Origin: Bradyrhizobium sp. Tv2a-2
GTDB lineage: Bacteria > Pseudomonadota > Alphaproteobacteria > Rhizobiales > Xanthobacteraceae
DNA length: 64,000 nt
NCBI RefSeq assembly: GCF_000472425.1
Contig: NZ_AXAI01000012.1
Coordinates: 142,817 to 206,816 of the forward strand
Direction of reading: 5' to 3'
In this document: in pieces, positions 50,869-59,945 of the stretch
Position numbering within the stretch: position 1 is the stretch's first letter
Layout: each line of letters starts with the position of its first letter
Position numbers and translations under genes: made by a program
Notes under the pieces: model-generated
What the model was told of the DNA's origin: nothing
Database searches by the model: none
What the model saw: only the letters and a program-made list of their open reading frames with translations

Positions 50869-51356
50869 GATCCCTCTCTCTCCGCGATAGATTCTGCTCA
50901 TTTTGAAACGGGCGGAGTCAGGGAAGCGTTCCTGCTCACCGACGAATCAAACTGAGCACGCTGACACCATTGAACGCTCGCAAGGCTCCCTTTCGCAATG
51001 CGTACCGCAAGCAGTCAGTGCCATATCAACAAGCACTTCGCCCAATAGTTCGGCAGAATCCCTTCCAATGCGATAGTTTCGGCCTATTGTAGCGCCTTCG
51101 CAACATCCGTATGAACCCGGAGATACCGCCTCTCGGCACTGCACAAGCGTTTGTGATCAGCCTTGAGGCAGTCCGCAAGCCCGCCAGATGAACGCCGCCT
51201 GAATGCCGCACAGCTGCCCCTGAACGGCCGCTTGAACGCACGGCCGAGCCGGCGCGCCCCATACCGACAGGCGGAAGATCACGCGCGCGACCGGGCGCCG
51301 CCGTTCGGCGCGCCAAATCATGTCGTGCAGGTTGGAAAGAGTTGCGGAAGGCCAGC
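50869..51356. other. Gene-free stretch containing the prkA promoter
   Basis: 488 bases between divergent genes. The prkA promoter is at 50907-50932. From about 50940 to 51356 I see no credible frame, repeat or strong hairpin. The last bases before 51357 carry GGAAGGCCAGC, a usable ribosome site for the remnant gene at 51357. Confidence 0.5.
50907..50932 (-). promoter_or_regulatory. EcfG-type general stress response promoter of prkA operon
   Basis: On the minus strand GGAAC (50932-50928), 17 bases, then CGTT (50910-50907). This matches the alphaproteobacterial EcfG consensus GGAAC-N16/17-CGTT exactly. The -10 element is 38 bases upstream of the prkA ATG. Confidence 0.75.
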
Positions 51357-52059
51357 ATGAAACGCCCTATCCTAATCGCCGCGATTGTCGCAAGCTTTGC
51401 CGGCGCGGGCCTGTCCCAGATCGTTCATGCTCCCTACGCGTACGCTCAGGACGCGATCGACCAGAACAAGGCCGACACCTTACACATCGACATGTTCATG
51501 CGCCCGCCCGGCGACAAGGCCTACGTCTGTTTTATGCGCCGTTATGACGCAGAATCTGGCGCAACATCGGAAGCAGAAAGTCGCGGCGATGAAGCTTCTC
51601 GTCAGCACGACATTCCGGAAGGCGAGAAGCGACTGGCCTATTCCTTCCAGCTCGGCGAAGGCGGCGGCATCGATGTCGCTGCCTCGACCGCGTGGACGCA
51701 CAGGACAGCGCCTCGCTGGTGACCGACGGCAACGAATTGGTAGCGCTGCGCCGCAAGCAATACTGCTGCAGTCAAACCCGGAGGAAGCTGTGCGTCGCCG
51801 CAACATCGTGCAGGGCGCAGTGTCAGCTGTTTTCCGGCCTGTTCGACGCCGTATCCGCCCGCGCCGCCACCCGGCGCGAGCCCCGATCTGGCGCCCATGT
51901 CGGCCGGTTTCCAAGGCCGGCCTCGAGCTTGCCGCCTGCGGCAACACCGCGCGGGCGCAGAATGTGACGCCGAACGACGTCCCGCCGGGCTTCGTTGGCG
52001 TCGACACGGGTGGGTGGTACGCCTGGCGGCGCTGCAATCGCAGGGCTATCCTTTACTAG
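51357..52059 (+). pseudogene. Remnant of a secreted-protein gene, frameshifted
   Basis: It starts with a good signal peptide (MKRPILIAAIVASFAG on, about 1-36) and a coherent protein IDMFMRPPGDKAYVCFMRRY. After this the sensible reading changes frame: NLAQHRKQKVAAMKLLVST is in the +1 frame (about 51550-51610), PEGEKRLAYSFQLGEGGGIDVA returns to the first frame (about 51620-51690), and DSASLVTDGNELVALRRKQ is in the third frame (about 51698-51754). The gene seems also to have lost internal sequence between YSFQLG and GGGIDVA. A further fragment VTPNDVPPGFVGVDTGGWYA ends at TAG 52057-52059. I infer a decayed exported-protein gene of an alphaproteobacterial hypothetical family, not a working one. 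Confidence 0.55.
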
Positions 52060-52302
52060 CGGTCTTGAGACGGATCCGGCGCTCCCAAGCTCTTGTCACG
52101 AAATTGTGCCGCAATGGCCGCCGTATCGACCCTATTTGAATGGATCGAAGCGGCGCGAACGGCGTTATTTTTCTTCGATCTTTTTCTGGACGGATGTTTT
52201 CGGCCGACCATGGCAGCAGGCCTCCTTGTTGGCATTCCTCATCGCGCCAGAAAGCTGATAGTGTTTTGTCAACAGACCAGCTCGAAAACGGAAACAGGCA
52301 TC

Positions 52303-55149
52303 ATGAATCCCGTCAAAGAACTTGAAAAGCATGGCCAGGCGGTGTGGCTGGATTTCCTGGCCCGCGGCTTCATCCTCAAGGGCGAGCTGAAACGGCTGAT
52401 CGACGAAGACGGCGTCAAGGGCGTCACCTCCAACCCATCCATCTTCGAGAAAGCGATCGGCTCGTCGGACGAATATGACGCCCCGATCGGCAAGGCGTTG
52501 CACAAGAGTGACCGTCCCGTCGCCGAATTGTTCGAAGAGGTCGCGATCGAGGACATCCAGAACGCCGCCGACGTGCTGCGGCCAGTCTACGACTCCCTGC
52601 ATGGCAAGGACGGCTATGTCAGCCTGGAAGTCTCGCCTTATCTTGCTAACGACAGCAAGGGCACGATTACGGAAGCGCGCAAGCTGTGGAAGCGCGTCCA
52701 TCGCAAGAACCTGATGATCAAGGTGCCGGCGACGGAAGAGGGCCTGCCCGCGATCGAGCAATTGATCAGCGAGGGCATCAGCGTCAACATCACCCTTCTG
52801 TTCTCGCAAAAAGTCTACCTGCAGGTGGCGGAAGCCTATCTCAAGGGCTTGGAGAAATACGTCGCCGCCGGCGGCGATCCCTCCCATGTCGCAAGTGTCG
52901 CGAGCTTCTTCGTCAGCCGCATCGACACCGTGGTCGACAAGCAGCTCGACGACAAGATCGCCAGGGCGAACGACCCCAGCGAGAAGGAGAGGCTTGCCGC
53001 GCTGAAGGGCAAGATCGCCGTCGCCAACGCCAAGCTCGCCTATCAGGACTACAACAGGCTGATCGCGGGCGAGCGCTGGGAGAAGCTTGCGGCCAAGGGC
53101 GCAAAGCCGCAGCGGCTGCTCTGGGCCTCGACCGGCACCAAGAACAAGGAGTACAGCGACGTCCTCTATGTCGAGGAACTGATCGGTCCCGACACGGTCA
53201 ATACCGTGCCGCCGGCTACGCTCGATGCCTTCCGCGATCACGGCAAGCTGCGCGACAGCCTCGCGGAGAATGTCGAGGAGGCGCGCCAGGCGCTGGCCGA
53301 GCTCGAAAAATCCGGCATCTCGCTCGACGACATCACTGCCGAGCTGGTCAAGGACGGCGTCAAGCTGTTTGCCGATGCCGCCGACAAGCTCTATGGCGCC
53401 GTCGCCCACAAGCGCGCCACGGTGCTCGGCCCCGCAATCGACCATCAGACGCTCGCGCTCGGCGGCGAGCTCGCCAAGGCTGTGGCAAAGGACAGCGAGG
53501 AATGGCGCGCATCCGCCAGGATCCGCAGGCTCTGGCAGCGTGACAAGACTGTGTGGACCGGCACAGACGAGGACAAGTGGCTGGGCTGGCTCGCCAGCGC
53601 AGCAAAAGCCGACATCGCCGACTACGAGGATTACGCCCACCGCGTGAAGGGACAGAATTTCTCCGATGCCGTCGTGCTCGGCATGGGCGGCTCGAGCCTG
53701 GGCCCTGAAGTGTTGGCGATGACCTTCCCGAAGAAGGAAGGTTTCCCCAAACTGCATGTGCTTGACTCGACCGATCCCGCCCAAGTGCGGTCGATGGAAG
53801 CGCGGATCGACATCAAGAACACCGTGTTCATCGTCTCCTCCAAGTCCGGTTCGACCACCGAGCCGAACGCCATGAAAGATTATTTCTACGACCGCGTCGC
53901 CAAGGCGATCGGCGCCAAGAAGGCCGGCCACCGCTTCATCGCGGTCACCGATCCCGGTTCGTCCCTGGAGAAGGTCGCGATCAAGCAGGGCTTTGCCCGC
54001 ATCTTCCATGGCGAGCCGACGATCGGCGGACGCTATTCGGTGCTCTCGCCCTTTGGCCTCGTGCCGGCGGCAACTGCCGGCATCAGTGTGCGCAGCCTGA
54101 TCCAGCATACTCTCTCCATGGTGCGCTCCTGCAGTGCAGACGTGCCGCCGCAGGAAAATCCCGGCGTGCAGCTCGGGCTCGCCATGGGCCAGGCCGGCCT
54201 CGATGGCCGCGACAAGGTGACGATCACCTCGTCGGGGAAGATCGCGGATTTCGGCGCCTGGACCGAGCAGCTGATCGCGGAATCGACCGGCAAGGAAGGC
54301 AAGGGCCTGATCCCGATCGACGGCGAGCCGCTGGGCGCGCCGGAAGCTTACGGCAACGACCGCTTCTTCATCGACATCCGCACCGAAGGCGAGGAAGATG
54401 CCGCCCATGACGAGAAGCTCGATGCGCTGGAGAAAGCCGGCCATCCGGTGGCGCGAATTGTCATGAAATCGATCGACCATCTCGGCCAGGAATTCTTCCG
54501 CTTCGAGATGGCTACCGCCGTCGCGGGCGCGGTGCTTGGCATCAACCCGTTCAACCAGCCGGACGTCGAAAGCGCCAAGATCAAGACCCGCGAGTTGACT
54601 GGCGCCTTCGAGAAGACCGGCAAGCTGCCGGCGGAAGAACCGGTGATGGCGTTCGACGAAGCCGATATCTTCACCGACGAGCACAACGCCGCCGAGCTGC
54701 GCAAGGCCGGCGCCGACGGCGGCTTCGAGTCCTGGGTGAAGGCGCATCTTTCCCGCACGCATAAGGGCGATTATCTCGCGCTGCTCGCCTATATCGAGCG
54801 CAATGCCGAGCATATCGAGGCGCTGCAGGACATGCGGCTGAAGGTGCGGGACGGCAAGCATCTGGCGACCTGCGCCGAGTTCGGGCCGCGCTTCCTGCAC
54901 TCGACAGGCCAGGCCTACAAAGGCGGGCCCGACAGCGGCGTGTTCCTGCAGATCACCGCCGATGACGCCGAGGATCTCAAGATTCCCGGCCAGAAAGCGA
55001 GCTTCGGCGTGATCAAGCAGGCGCAGGCGCGCGGTGATTTCGACGTCCTGACCGAGCGCGGCCGTCGCGCGCTGCGCATACATCTGAAGGGCGATATCGC
55101 GCAGGGGTTGAAAATGCTCGACAACGCGATCGCACAGGCCTTGAACTAG
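52303..55149 (+). CDS. Bifunctional transaldolase / glucose-6-phosphate isomerase (TalGpi)
   Basis: 948 residues. The N-terminal transaldolase domain (about 1-375) has the Schiff-base Lys140 in NLMIKVPAT, WLDF with Asp17, and VTSNPSIFEKAI. The C-terminal phosphoglucose isomerase domain (about 385-948) has GMGGSSLGPEV (near 458-468), SSKSGSTTEPNAM (near 510) and GQEFFRFEMATAVAG, plus the long C-terminal tail of the fused family. The fusion joins the non-oxidative pentose pathway to glycolysis. Start at ATG 52303 with GGAAACAGG before it; the upstream frame is not conserved. First gene of an operon with gnd, zwf, pgl, gluconokinase and an HAD phosphatase. Confidence 0.94.
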   Translation: MNPVKELEKHGQAVWLDFLARGFILKGELKRLIDEDGVKGVTSNPSIFEKAIGSSDEYDAPIGKALHKSDRPVAELFEEVAIEDIQNAADVLRPVYDSLHGKDGYVSLEVSPYLANDSKGTITEARKLWKRVHRKNLMIKVPATEEGLPAIEQLISEGISVNITLLFSQKVYLQVAEAYLKGLEKYVAAGGDPSHVASVASFFVSRIDTVVDKQLDDKIARANDPSEKERLAALKGKIAVANAKLAYQDYNRLIAGERWEKLAAKGAKPQRLLWASTGTKNKEYSDVLYVEELIGPDTVNTVPPATLDAFRDHGKLRDSLAENVEEARQALAELEKSGISLDDITAELVKDGVKLFADAADKLYGAVAHKRATVLGPAIDHQTLALGGELAKAVAKDSEEWRASARIRRLWQRDKTVWTGTDEDKWLGWLASAAKADIADYEDYAHRVKGQNFSDAVVLGMGGSSLGPEVLAMTFPKKEGFPKLHVLDSTDPAQVRSMEARIDIKNTVFIVSSKSGSTTEPNAMKDYFYDRVAKAIGAKKAGHRFIAVTDPGSSLEKVAIKQGFARIFHGEPTIGGRYSVLSPFGLVPAATAGISVRSLIQHTLSMVRSCSADVPPQENPGVQLGLAMGQAGLDGRDKVTITSSGKIADFGAWTEQLIAESTGKEGKGLIPIDGEPLGAPEAYGNDRFFIDIRTEGEEDAAHDEKLDALEKAGHPVARIVMKSIDHLGQEFFRFEMATAVAGAVLGINPFNQPDVESAKIKTRELTGAFEKTGKLPAEEPVMAFDEADIFTDEHNAAELRKAGADGGFESWVKAHLSRTHKGDYLALLAYIERNAEHIEALQDMRLKVRDGKHLATCAEFGPRFLHSTGQAYKGGPDSGVFLQITADDAEDLKIPGQKASFGVIKQAQARGDFDVLTERGRRALRIHLKGDIAQGLKMLDNAIAQALN

Positions 55150-55173
55150 ACGTCAAACGAAAAGGAAATTGCG

Positions 55174-56163
55174 ATGCAACTCGGCATGATCGGCCTGGGG
55201 CGGATGGGGGGTAACATCGTCCGTCGGCTGATGCGGAACGGACATACCGCTGTCGTCTTTGACAAGGACGCCAAGGCCGTCGCAAGCCTTGCAGCTGAAG
55301 GCGCGACCGGCGCCGCCACGCTGGAAGAGTTCGTCGGCAAATTGGAGAAGCCGCGCACCGCCTGGGTGATGCTGCCCGCGGGCGCCATCACCGAGGCCGC
55401 TATCGAGGCGCTGGCGAAGCTGATGCAGGAGGGCGACGTCATCATCGATGGCGGCAACACCTTCTGGCAGGACGACGTCCGCCGCGGCAAGGCGCTGAAG
55501 GAGCGCGGCCTCTCCTATCTCGATGTCGGCACCTCAGGCGGCGTCTGGGGTATCGAGCGCGGCTATTGCATGATGATCGGCGGCGACAAGCAGGTGGTCG
55601 ACCGGCTCGACCCGATCTTCGGCACGCTCGCGCCAGGGAAAGGCGACATCCCGCACACACCGGGCCGCGACGGCCGCGACTCGCGCGTCGAGCGTGGTTA
55701 CATCCACGCAGGTCCCGTTGGCGCCGGCCATTTCGTCAAGATGATCCACAACGGCATCGAATATGGTCTGATGCAGGCCTATGCCGAAGGTTTCGACATC
55801 CTGAAGAACGCCAACAGCGAGACGCTACTGGCCGAGCATCGCTTCGATTTCGACATTGCCGATATCGCGGAAGTCTGGCGGCGCGGCAGCGTCATTCCGT
55901 CCTGGCTGCTCGATCTCACCGCGAGCGCGCTTGCGGAGAGCCCGGGGCTGTCAGGCTATTCCGGCTTTGTCGAGGATTCCGGAGAAGGCCGCTGGACGGT
56001 CAACGCGGCGATCGACGAGGCAGTGCCGGCCGAGGTCCTGACCGCGGCGTTGTTTGCACGCTTCCGCTCGCGCAAGGAGCACACCTTCGCCGAAAAAATT
56101 CTCTCCGCGATGCGCGCGGGCTTCGGTGGTCACAAGGAACCACCGAAGGGCGCAAAGGGCTGA
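55174..56163 (+). CDS. gnd: 6-phosphogluconate dehydrogenase, decarboxylating (short type)
   Basis: 329 residues, the short GndA/YqeC-like form. MQLGMIGLGRMGGNIVRRL (1-19) is the nucleotide-binding start; VIIDGGNTFWQDDVRR (about 89-104), DVGTSGGVWGIERGYCMMIGG (about 116-136) and GAGHFVKMIHNGIEYGLMQ (about 186-204), with the catalytic Lys and Asn-His region, mark the enzyme. It makes ribulose-5-phosphate and CO2. This short type often prefers NAD+, which cannot be decided here. 24 bases after the tal-pgi gene and 6 before zwf. Confidence 0.92.
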   Translation: MQLGMIGLGRMGGNIVRRLMRNGHTAVVFDKDAKAVASLAAEGATGAATLEEFVGKLEKPRTAWVMLPAGAITEAAIEALAKLMQEGDVIIDGGNTFWQDDVRRGKALKERGLSYLDVGTSGGVWGIERGYCMMIGGDKQVVDRLDPIFGTLAPGKGDIPHTPGRDGRDSRVERGYIHAGPVGAGHFVKMIHNGIEYGLMQAYAEGFDILKNANSETLLAEHRFDFDIADIAEVWRRGSVIPSWLLDLTASALAESPGLSGYSGFVEDSGEGRWTVNAAIDEAVPAEVLTAALFARFRSRKEHTFAEKILSAMRAGFGGHKEPPKGAKG

Positions 56164-56169
56164 AGACGC

Positions 56170-57678
56170 ATGGCTGACGCTCACGTGCAAAAGAAGCCTG
56201 ACCCCTGCTCCTTCGTCATCTTCGGTGTCACCGGCGACCTCACCCATCGCCTGGTCATTCCGGCGCTTTACAATCTCGCGGCGGGCCATCTGCTGCCGGA
56301 CAAGTTCTGCGTGGTTGGCGTCGCCCGCAACGGCATGTCGAGCGACGAACTGATCGACAGCCTGATGAAGGGGCTGCGCCAATACGCTACGCGTCCGGTC
56401 GACGAGTCGGTCGCCAAGCGCCTGTTCGAATGCGTCACCGCAGTCGAGGCTGACCCGAGCGATCCGGCCTCGTTCGACGCGTTGCGCGACCGGCTCGACA
56501 GGCTCGAAGCCAAGCGCGAGACCGGCGGCAATCGCCTGTTCTACCTGGCGACGCCGCCGAGCGCGTTCCTGCCGATCTCGCGAGAACTCAGCCGCACCGG
56601 CATGCTGGCCGAGAACGGATCGTGGCGGCGGCTGGTGGTCGAAAAGCCGTTCGGCACCGACCTGGCCTCGGCCAAAACGCTGAATGCCGAGCTGTTGAAG
56701 CTCATGGACGAGCACCAGATCTACCGGATCGATCACTATCTCGGCAAGGAGACGGTGCAGAACATCCTGGTGCTGCGCTTCGCCAACGGCATGTTCGAGC
56801 CGATCTGGAATCGCAATCACATCGATCACATCCAGATCACGGTCGACGAAAAGCTCGGCGTCGGCCATCGCGGCAGCTTCTACGATGCAACCGGCGCGCT
56901 GCGCGACATGGTGCCGAACCACCTGTTCCAGCTGTTATCGCTGGTCGCGATGGAGCCGCCGGCGCGCTTCGATGCGCACGCGGTGCGCTCGGAGAAGGGC
57001 GAGGTGCTGTCCTCGATCCAAACCCAGACGGAAGAAGAGGCGCAGAAGAACTCCGTGCGCGGCCAATATCGCGCCGGCAAGGTCGGCGACACCGAAATCG
57101 AGGACTATCGCAAGACGGAGGATGTCAAGTCCGGCAGCACGACCGAGACCTATGCCGCGCTGAAGCTGACCATCGACAATTGGCGCTGGGCCGGCGTGCC
57201 GTTCTACCTCCGCACCGGCAAGGCGCTCGGCGTCAAACGCACCGAGATTGCGATCAAGTTCAAGCAGGCGCCGTTTGCGATGTTCCGCGACACGTCGGTC
57301 GATCGTTTGTCGCAGAACTACCTTGTCATCTCCACCGAGCCGACCGAAGGCATTGAGCTGCAGTTCAACACCAAGGTACCCGGTCCGACCATCAATATCG
57401 ACGGCGTCGAGATGAAGTTCCGCTACAAGGACTACTTCAGGACCGCGCCGTCGACCGGCTATGAGACGCTCATCTATGACTGCATGATCGGCGACAACAT
57501 CCTGTTCCAGCGCGCCGACAGCGTGGAGGCTGGCTGGGCCGCGGTACAGCCCTTCATCAATGCCTGGAAGAAGGCCGGCGCCAGGGGGCTGAAGATCTAC
57601 GACCCCGGCAGCGAGGGCCCTGAGGAGGCCGACGAGCTCCTGGCCCGCGACGGCCGCAGCTGGCGCAAGTTGACCTGA
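56170..57678 (+). CDS. zwf: Glucose-6-phosphate dehydrogenase
   Basis: 502 residues. VIFGVTGDLTHR (17-28) is the nucleotide-binding GxTGDL motif. The substrate site RIDHYLGKE (about 187-195), with the catalytic-loop His, and the WNRNHIDHIQITVDEKLGVGHRGSFYDATGALRDMVPNHL stretch (about 215-254) are conserved. It converts glucose-6-phosphate to 6-phosphoglucono-lactone with NAD(P)+. Six bases after gnd and 2 bases before pgl, so clearly one operon. Confidence 0.95.
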   Translation: MADAHVQKKPDPCSFVIFGVTGDLTHRLVIPALYNLAAGHLLPDKFCVVGVARNGMSSDELIDSLMKGLRQYATRPVDESVAKRLFECVTAVEADPSDPASFDALRDRLDRLEAKRETGGNRLFYLATPPSAFLPISRELSRTGMLAENGSWRRLVVEKPFGTDLASAKTLNAELLKLMDEHQIYRIDHYLGKETVQNILVLRFANGMFEPIWNRNHIDHIQITVDEKLGVGHRGSFYDATGALRDMVPNHLFQLLSLVAMEPPARFDAHAVRSEKGEVLSSIQTQTEEEAQKNSVRGQYRAGKVGDTEIEDYRKTEDVKSGSTTETYAALKLTIDNWRWAGVPFYLRTGKALGVKRTEIAIKFKQAPFAMFRDTSVDRLSQNYLVISTEPTEGIELQFNTKVPGPTINIDGVEMKFRYKDYFRTAPSTGYETLIYDCMIGDNILFQRADSVEAGWAAVQPFINAWKKAGARGLKIYDPGSEGPEEADELLARDGRSWRKLT

Positions 57679-57680
57679 CC

Positions 57681-58427
57681 ATGGCTGCGCCTGCTCATGG
57701 CAGAATCATCAGGACGGCCGACCCGATAGCGCTTGCCGAAGCCGCAGCGGAGCGGCTTCTGGCGCGGATTGCGGCCAATGACGGCGCGATCGCCATTTGC
57801 CTGACCGGCGGCTCCAGCCCGAAGCGGCTCTACGCCCTCCTGGCGCGCGAGCCCTATCGCAGCCGGATTCCCTGGGCCCGCTTGCACTGGTTCATCGGCG
57901 ACGAGCGCTTCGTCCCGGCCGGCGATGAACTGCACAACATGACCATGGCGCGGCAGGTCTTCCTCGACCAATGTGCGCCAGCCGGCAATATCCATCCCAT
58001 TGCAACGGATGTTGCGAGCGCGGAGGACGCGGCGCGCGCTTACGAGCAGGAGCTGAAATCGTTCTACGGTGCGGAGCGCCTCGATCCCGCGAGACCGCTG
58101 TTCGACATGGTCCTGCTGGGCGTCGGCCCTGACGGCCATGTCGCCTCGCTGTTTCCGGATTATCCCGCGCTCGGGGAGCGTGAGCGCTGGGTGGTCGGAG
58201 TTGCGACCGCACCTGTCGCGCCCAAGGTGCCGCGAGTCACCCTGACTTTTCCCGCGCTCGGCTCCTGCCATGAAATGCTGTTCGAAGTAGCGGGCCCCGA
58301 CAAGCGTGCGATCTTGACGCGGGTGCTCGCCGGCGAGAACCTGCCGGCGAACCGCGCATATGCGGCCGGCGAGACGGTCTGGCTGGTCGACAAGAGTGCG
58401 CTTCCGGAGGAAGCTGGTGGGGACTGA
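57681..58427 (+). CDS. pgl: 6-phosphogluconolactonase
   Basis: 248 residues, glucosamine-isomerase-like fold of DevB/Pgl type. ICLTGGSSPKRLYALLARE (about 37-55), WARLHWFIGDERFVPAGDELHNM (about 72-94), MVLLGVGPDGHVASLFPDYPAL (about 140-161) with GPDGHVASLFP as the signature. It hydrolyses 6-phosphogluconolactone to 6-phosphogluconate in the cytoplasm. Two bases after zwf; it overlaps the gluconokinase gene by 11 bases. Confidence 0.94.
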   Translation: MAAPAHGRIIRTADPIALAEAAAERLLARIAANDGAIAICLTGGSSPKRLYALLAREPYRSRIPWARLHWFIGDERFVPAGDELHNMTMARQVFLDQCAPAGNIHPIATDVASAEDAARAYEQELKSFYGAERLDPARPLFDMVLLGVGPDGHVASLFPDYPALGERERWVVGVATAPVAPKVPRVTLTFPALGSCHEMLFEVAGPDKRAILTRVLAGENLPANRAYAAGETVWLVDKSALPEEAGGD

Positions 58428-58974
58428 CGGCGATAGCCCTTGCGCGCTCATTGTCATGGGCGTGTCGGGCGCGGGCAAGAGCACGGTCGGCGAAGCACTC
58501 GCAGCAAGACTGGGCTGGCGTTACGAGGATGGCGACGCGTTTCACCCGGCAAGCAATGTCGCCAAGATGCGGGCCGGTCACCCGTTGACCGACGACGACC
58601 GGTGGCCCTGGCTCCGTGCGATCGCCGCCGAGATCGACCGCGTCTGCCGAAGCGGCGGTCATGTGGTGATGGCCTGCTCGGCGCTGCGGCGCGCCTATCG
58701 CGATGTGCTGCTGCATGGCCGCAAGGATGTCCGCCTCGTTTTTCTCGACGGCACCGAGCCGTTGATCGAGGACCGGCTCAACCACCGCAAGGGCCATTTC
58801 ATGCCGCCGGGCCTGCTCGCGAGCCAGTTTGCGACGCTTGAGCCGCCTGACGCAGATGAGCGCGCGGTGCGCGTATCGATCGACGCGCCGATTGAAGGAA
58901 TCGTGGACGATGTCTTGAACCAGCTGAGTCTGGGACGATCCGAGGCCAGCACCTCAAGCAGGAACTGCACATGA
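58417..58974 (+). CDS. Gluconokinase (thermoresistant type)
   Basis: 185 residues. P-loop GVSGAGKSTVGEALAARLGWRYEDGDAFHP (about 14-43) is the GntK signature, followed by NVAKMRAGHPLTDDDRWPWL. It phosphorylates gluconate to 6-phosphogluconate. The start is GTG 58417, with GGAGG seven bases upstream, inside the end of pgl. Its last bases form an ATGA overlap with the HAD gene. An extended frame from 58360 is antisense or out of frame within pgl. Confidence 0.88.
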   Translation: MGTDGDSPCALIVMGVSGAGKSTVGEALAARLGWRYEDGDAFHPASNVAKMRAGHPLTDDDRWPWLRAIAAEIDRVCRSGGHVVMACSALRRAYRDVLLHGRKDVRLVFLDGTEPLIEDRLNHRKGHFMPPGLLASQFATLEPPDADERAVRVSIDAPIEGIVDDVLNQLSLGRSEASTSSRNCT

Positions 58975-59783
58975 CCCGCATCGCGCTCGTGGTGTCCGAC
59001 GTCGACGGCACGCTTTTGACCAAGGAGAAGGTGCTGACCGATCGCGCCAGCGCCGCGGTGCAAAAGCTGCATCAGGCCGGCGTCGGCTTCACCATCACGT
59101 CAAGCCGGCCAACTATTGGCATGCGTTTCCTGATCGGGCCCTTGCAGATCACTCTGCCCGTCGGCCCCTTCAACGGCAGTTCTATTGTGGGGCCCGACAT
59201 GAATCCGATCGAGCAGCATCTGCTGCCGGAGGCTGCCACCAGGCGCAGCCTGGAGATGCTGTCCGATTTCGGCATCGATATCTGGCTGTTCACCAACGAG
59301 CTGTGGCTCACCCGCAACCCCCACGGCGAATACGTGCCGCGGGAAAAACTGGCGATCAAGGCCGACCCGACCATCATCGACGACTTCGCACCCTATGTTG
59401 GCAGGGCCTGCAAAGTGGTGGGATCGACCTCCGATCCGGAACTCCTGATCCGTTGCGAACAGGCAATGCAGCACGAATTGGGGGCACGGGCGACGGCCGT
59501 CCGGTCCCAGACCTACTATCTCGACATCACCCCGCCCGGTCACAACAAGGGGACCTTCGTGCAGGCGATGGCAAAGCACCTCGGTATTTCGACCCAGGAG
59601 ATCGCCACCATCGGCGACATGCAGAACGACGTAGCGATGTTCGAGCAGAGCGGTCTGTCGTTTGCGATGGGCAACGCGTCCGATGACGTCAAGCACCACG
59701 CGGGCCGCGGCACGGCCTCCAACGAAGAGAACGGATTTGCGCTCGCCATGGAGACAATTTTACGGGAGAACACGAGAAATTAA
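58971..59783 (+). CDS. HAD superfamily phosphatase (Cof/IIB type)
   Basis: 270 residues. Motif I is SDVDGTLLTKE (about 8-18) with the nucleophile Asp. Motif II/III Ser and Lys lie in FTITSSRP and HNKGTFVQAMAKHLGI (about 184-199). Motif IV is IGDMQNDVAMFEQSGLSFAMGNASD (about 206-230). A large cap domain between about 85 and 185 makes it Cof-type (subclass IIB). It probably dephosphorylates a sugar phosphate. It overlaps the gluconokinase gene by 4 bases (ATGA), last gene of the operon. The exact substrate is unknown. Confidence 0.88.
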   Translation: MTRIALVVSDVDGTLLTKEKVLTDRASAAVQKLHQAGVGFTITSSRPTIGMRFLIGPLQITLPVGPFNGSSIVGPDMNPIEQHLLPEAATRRSLEMLSDFGIDIWLFTNELWLTRNPHGEYVPREKLAIKADPTIIDDFAPYVGRACKVVGSTSDPELLIRCEQAMQHELGARATAVRSQTYYLDITPPGHNKGTFVQAMAKHLGISTQEIATIGDMQNDVAMFEQSGLSFAMGNASDDVKHHAGRGTASNEENGFALAMETILRENTRN

Positions 59784-59945
59784 CGTCAATCTCGCACTGC
59801 GGCGACGGTCAGGCACCGCATCATTTCTTGGTCCTCATCGCGCCGTTCCCCTTCATTTTGTATGATTTTTCCTGTCATGATCGCGCCCGCCGGCGCAGGG
59901 ATGCTGGCAGGCGCTTAGGTCTCGGGCAGGGGCGAAGCAGACAAT

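Noticed and set aside
52165..55083. 972-codon open frame opposite the tal-pgi gene
   Set aside because: A very long antisense frame created by GC-rich codon bias; no recognisable domain, and the plus strand has two catalytic domains.
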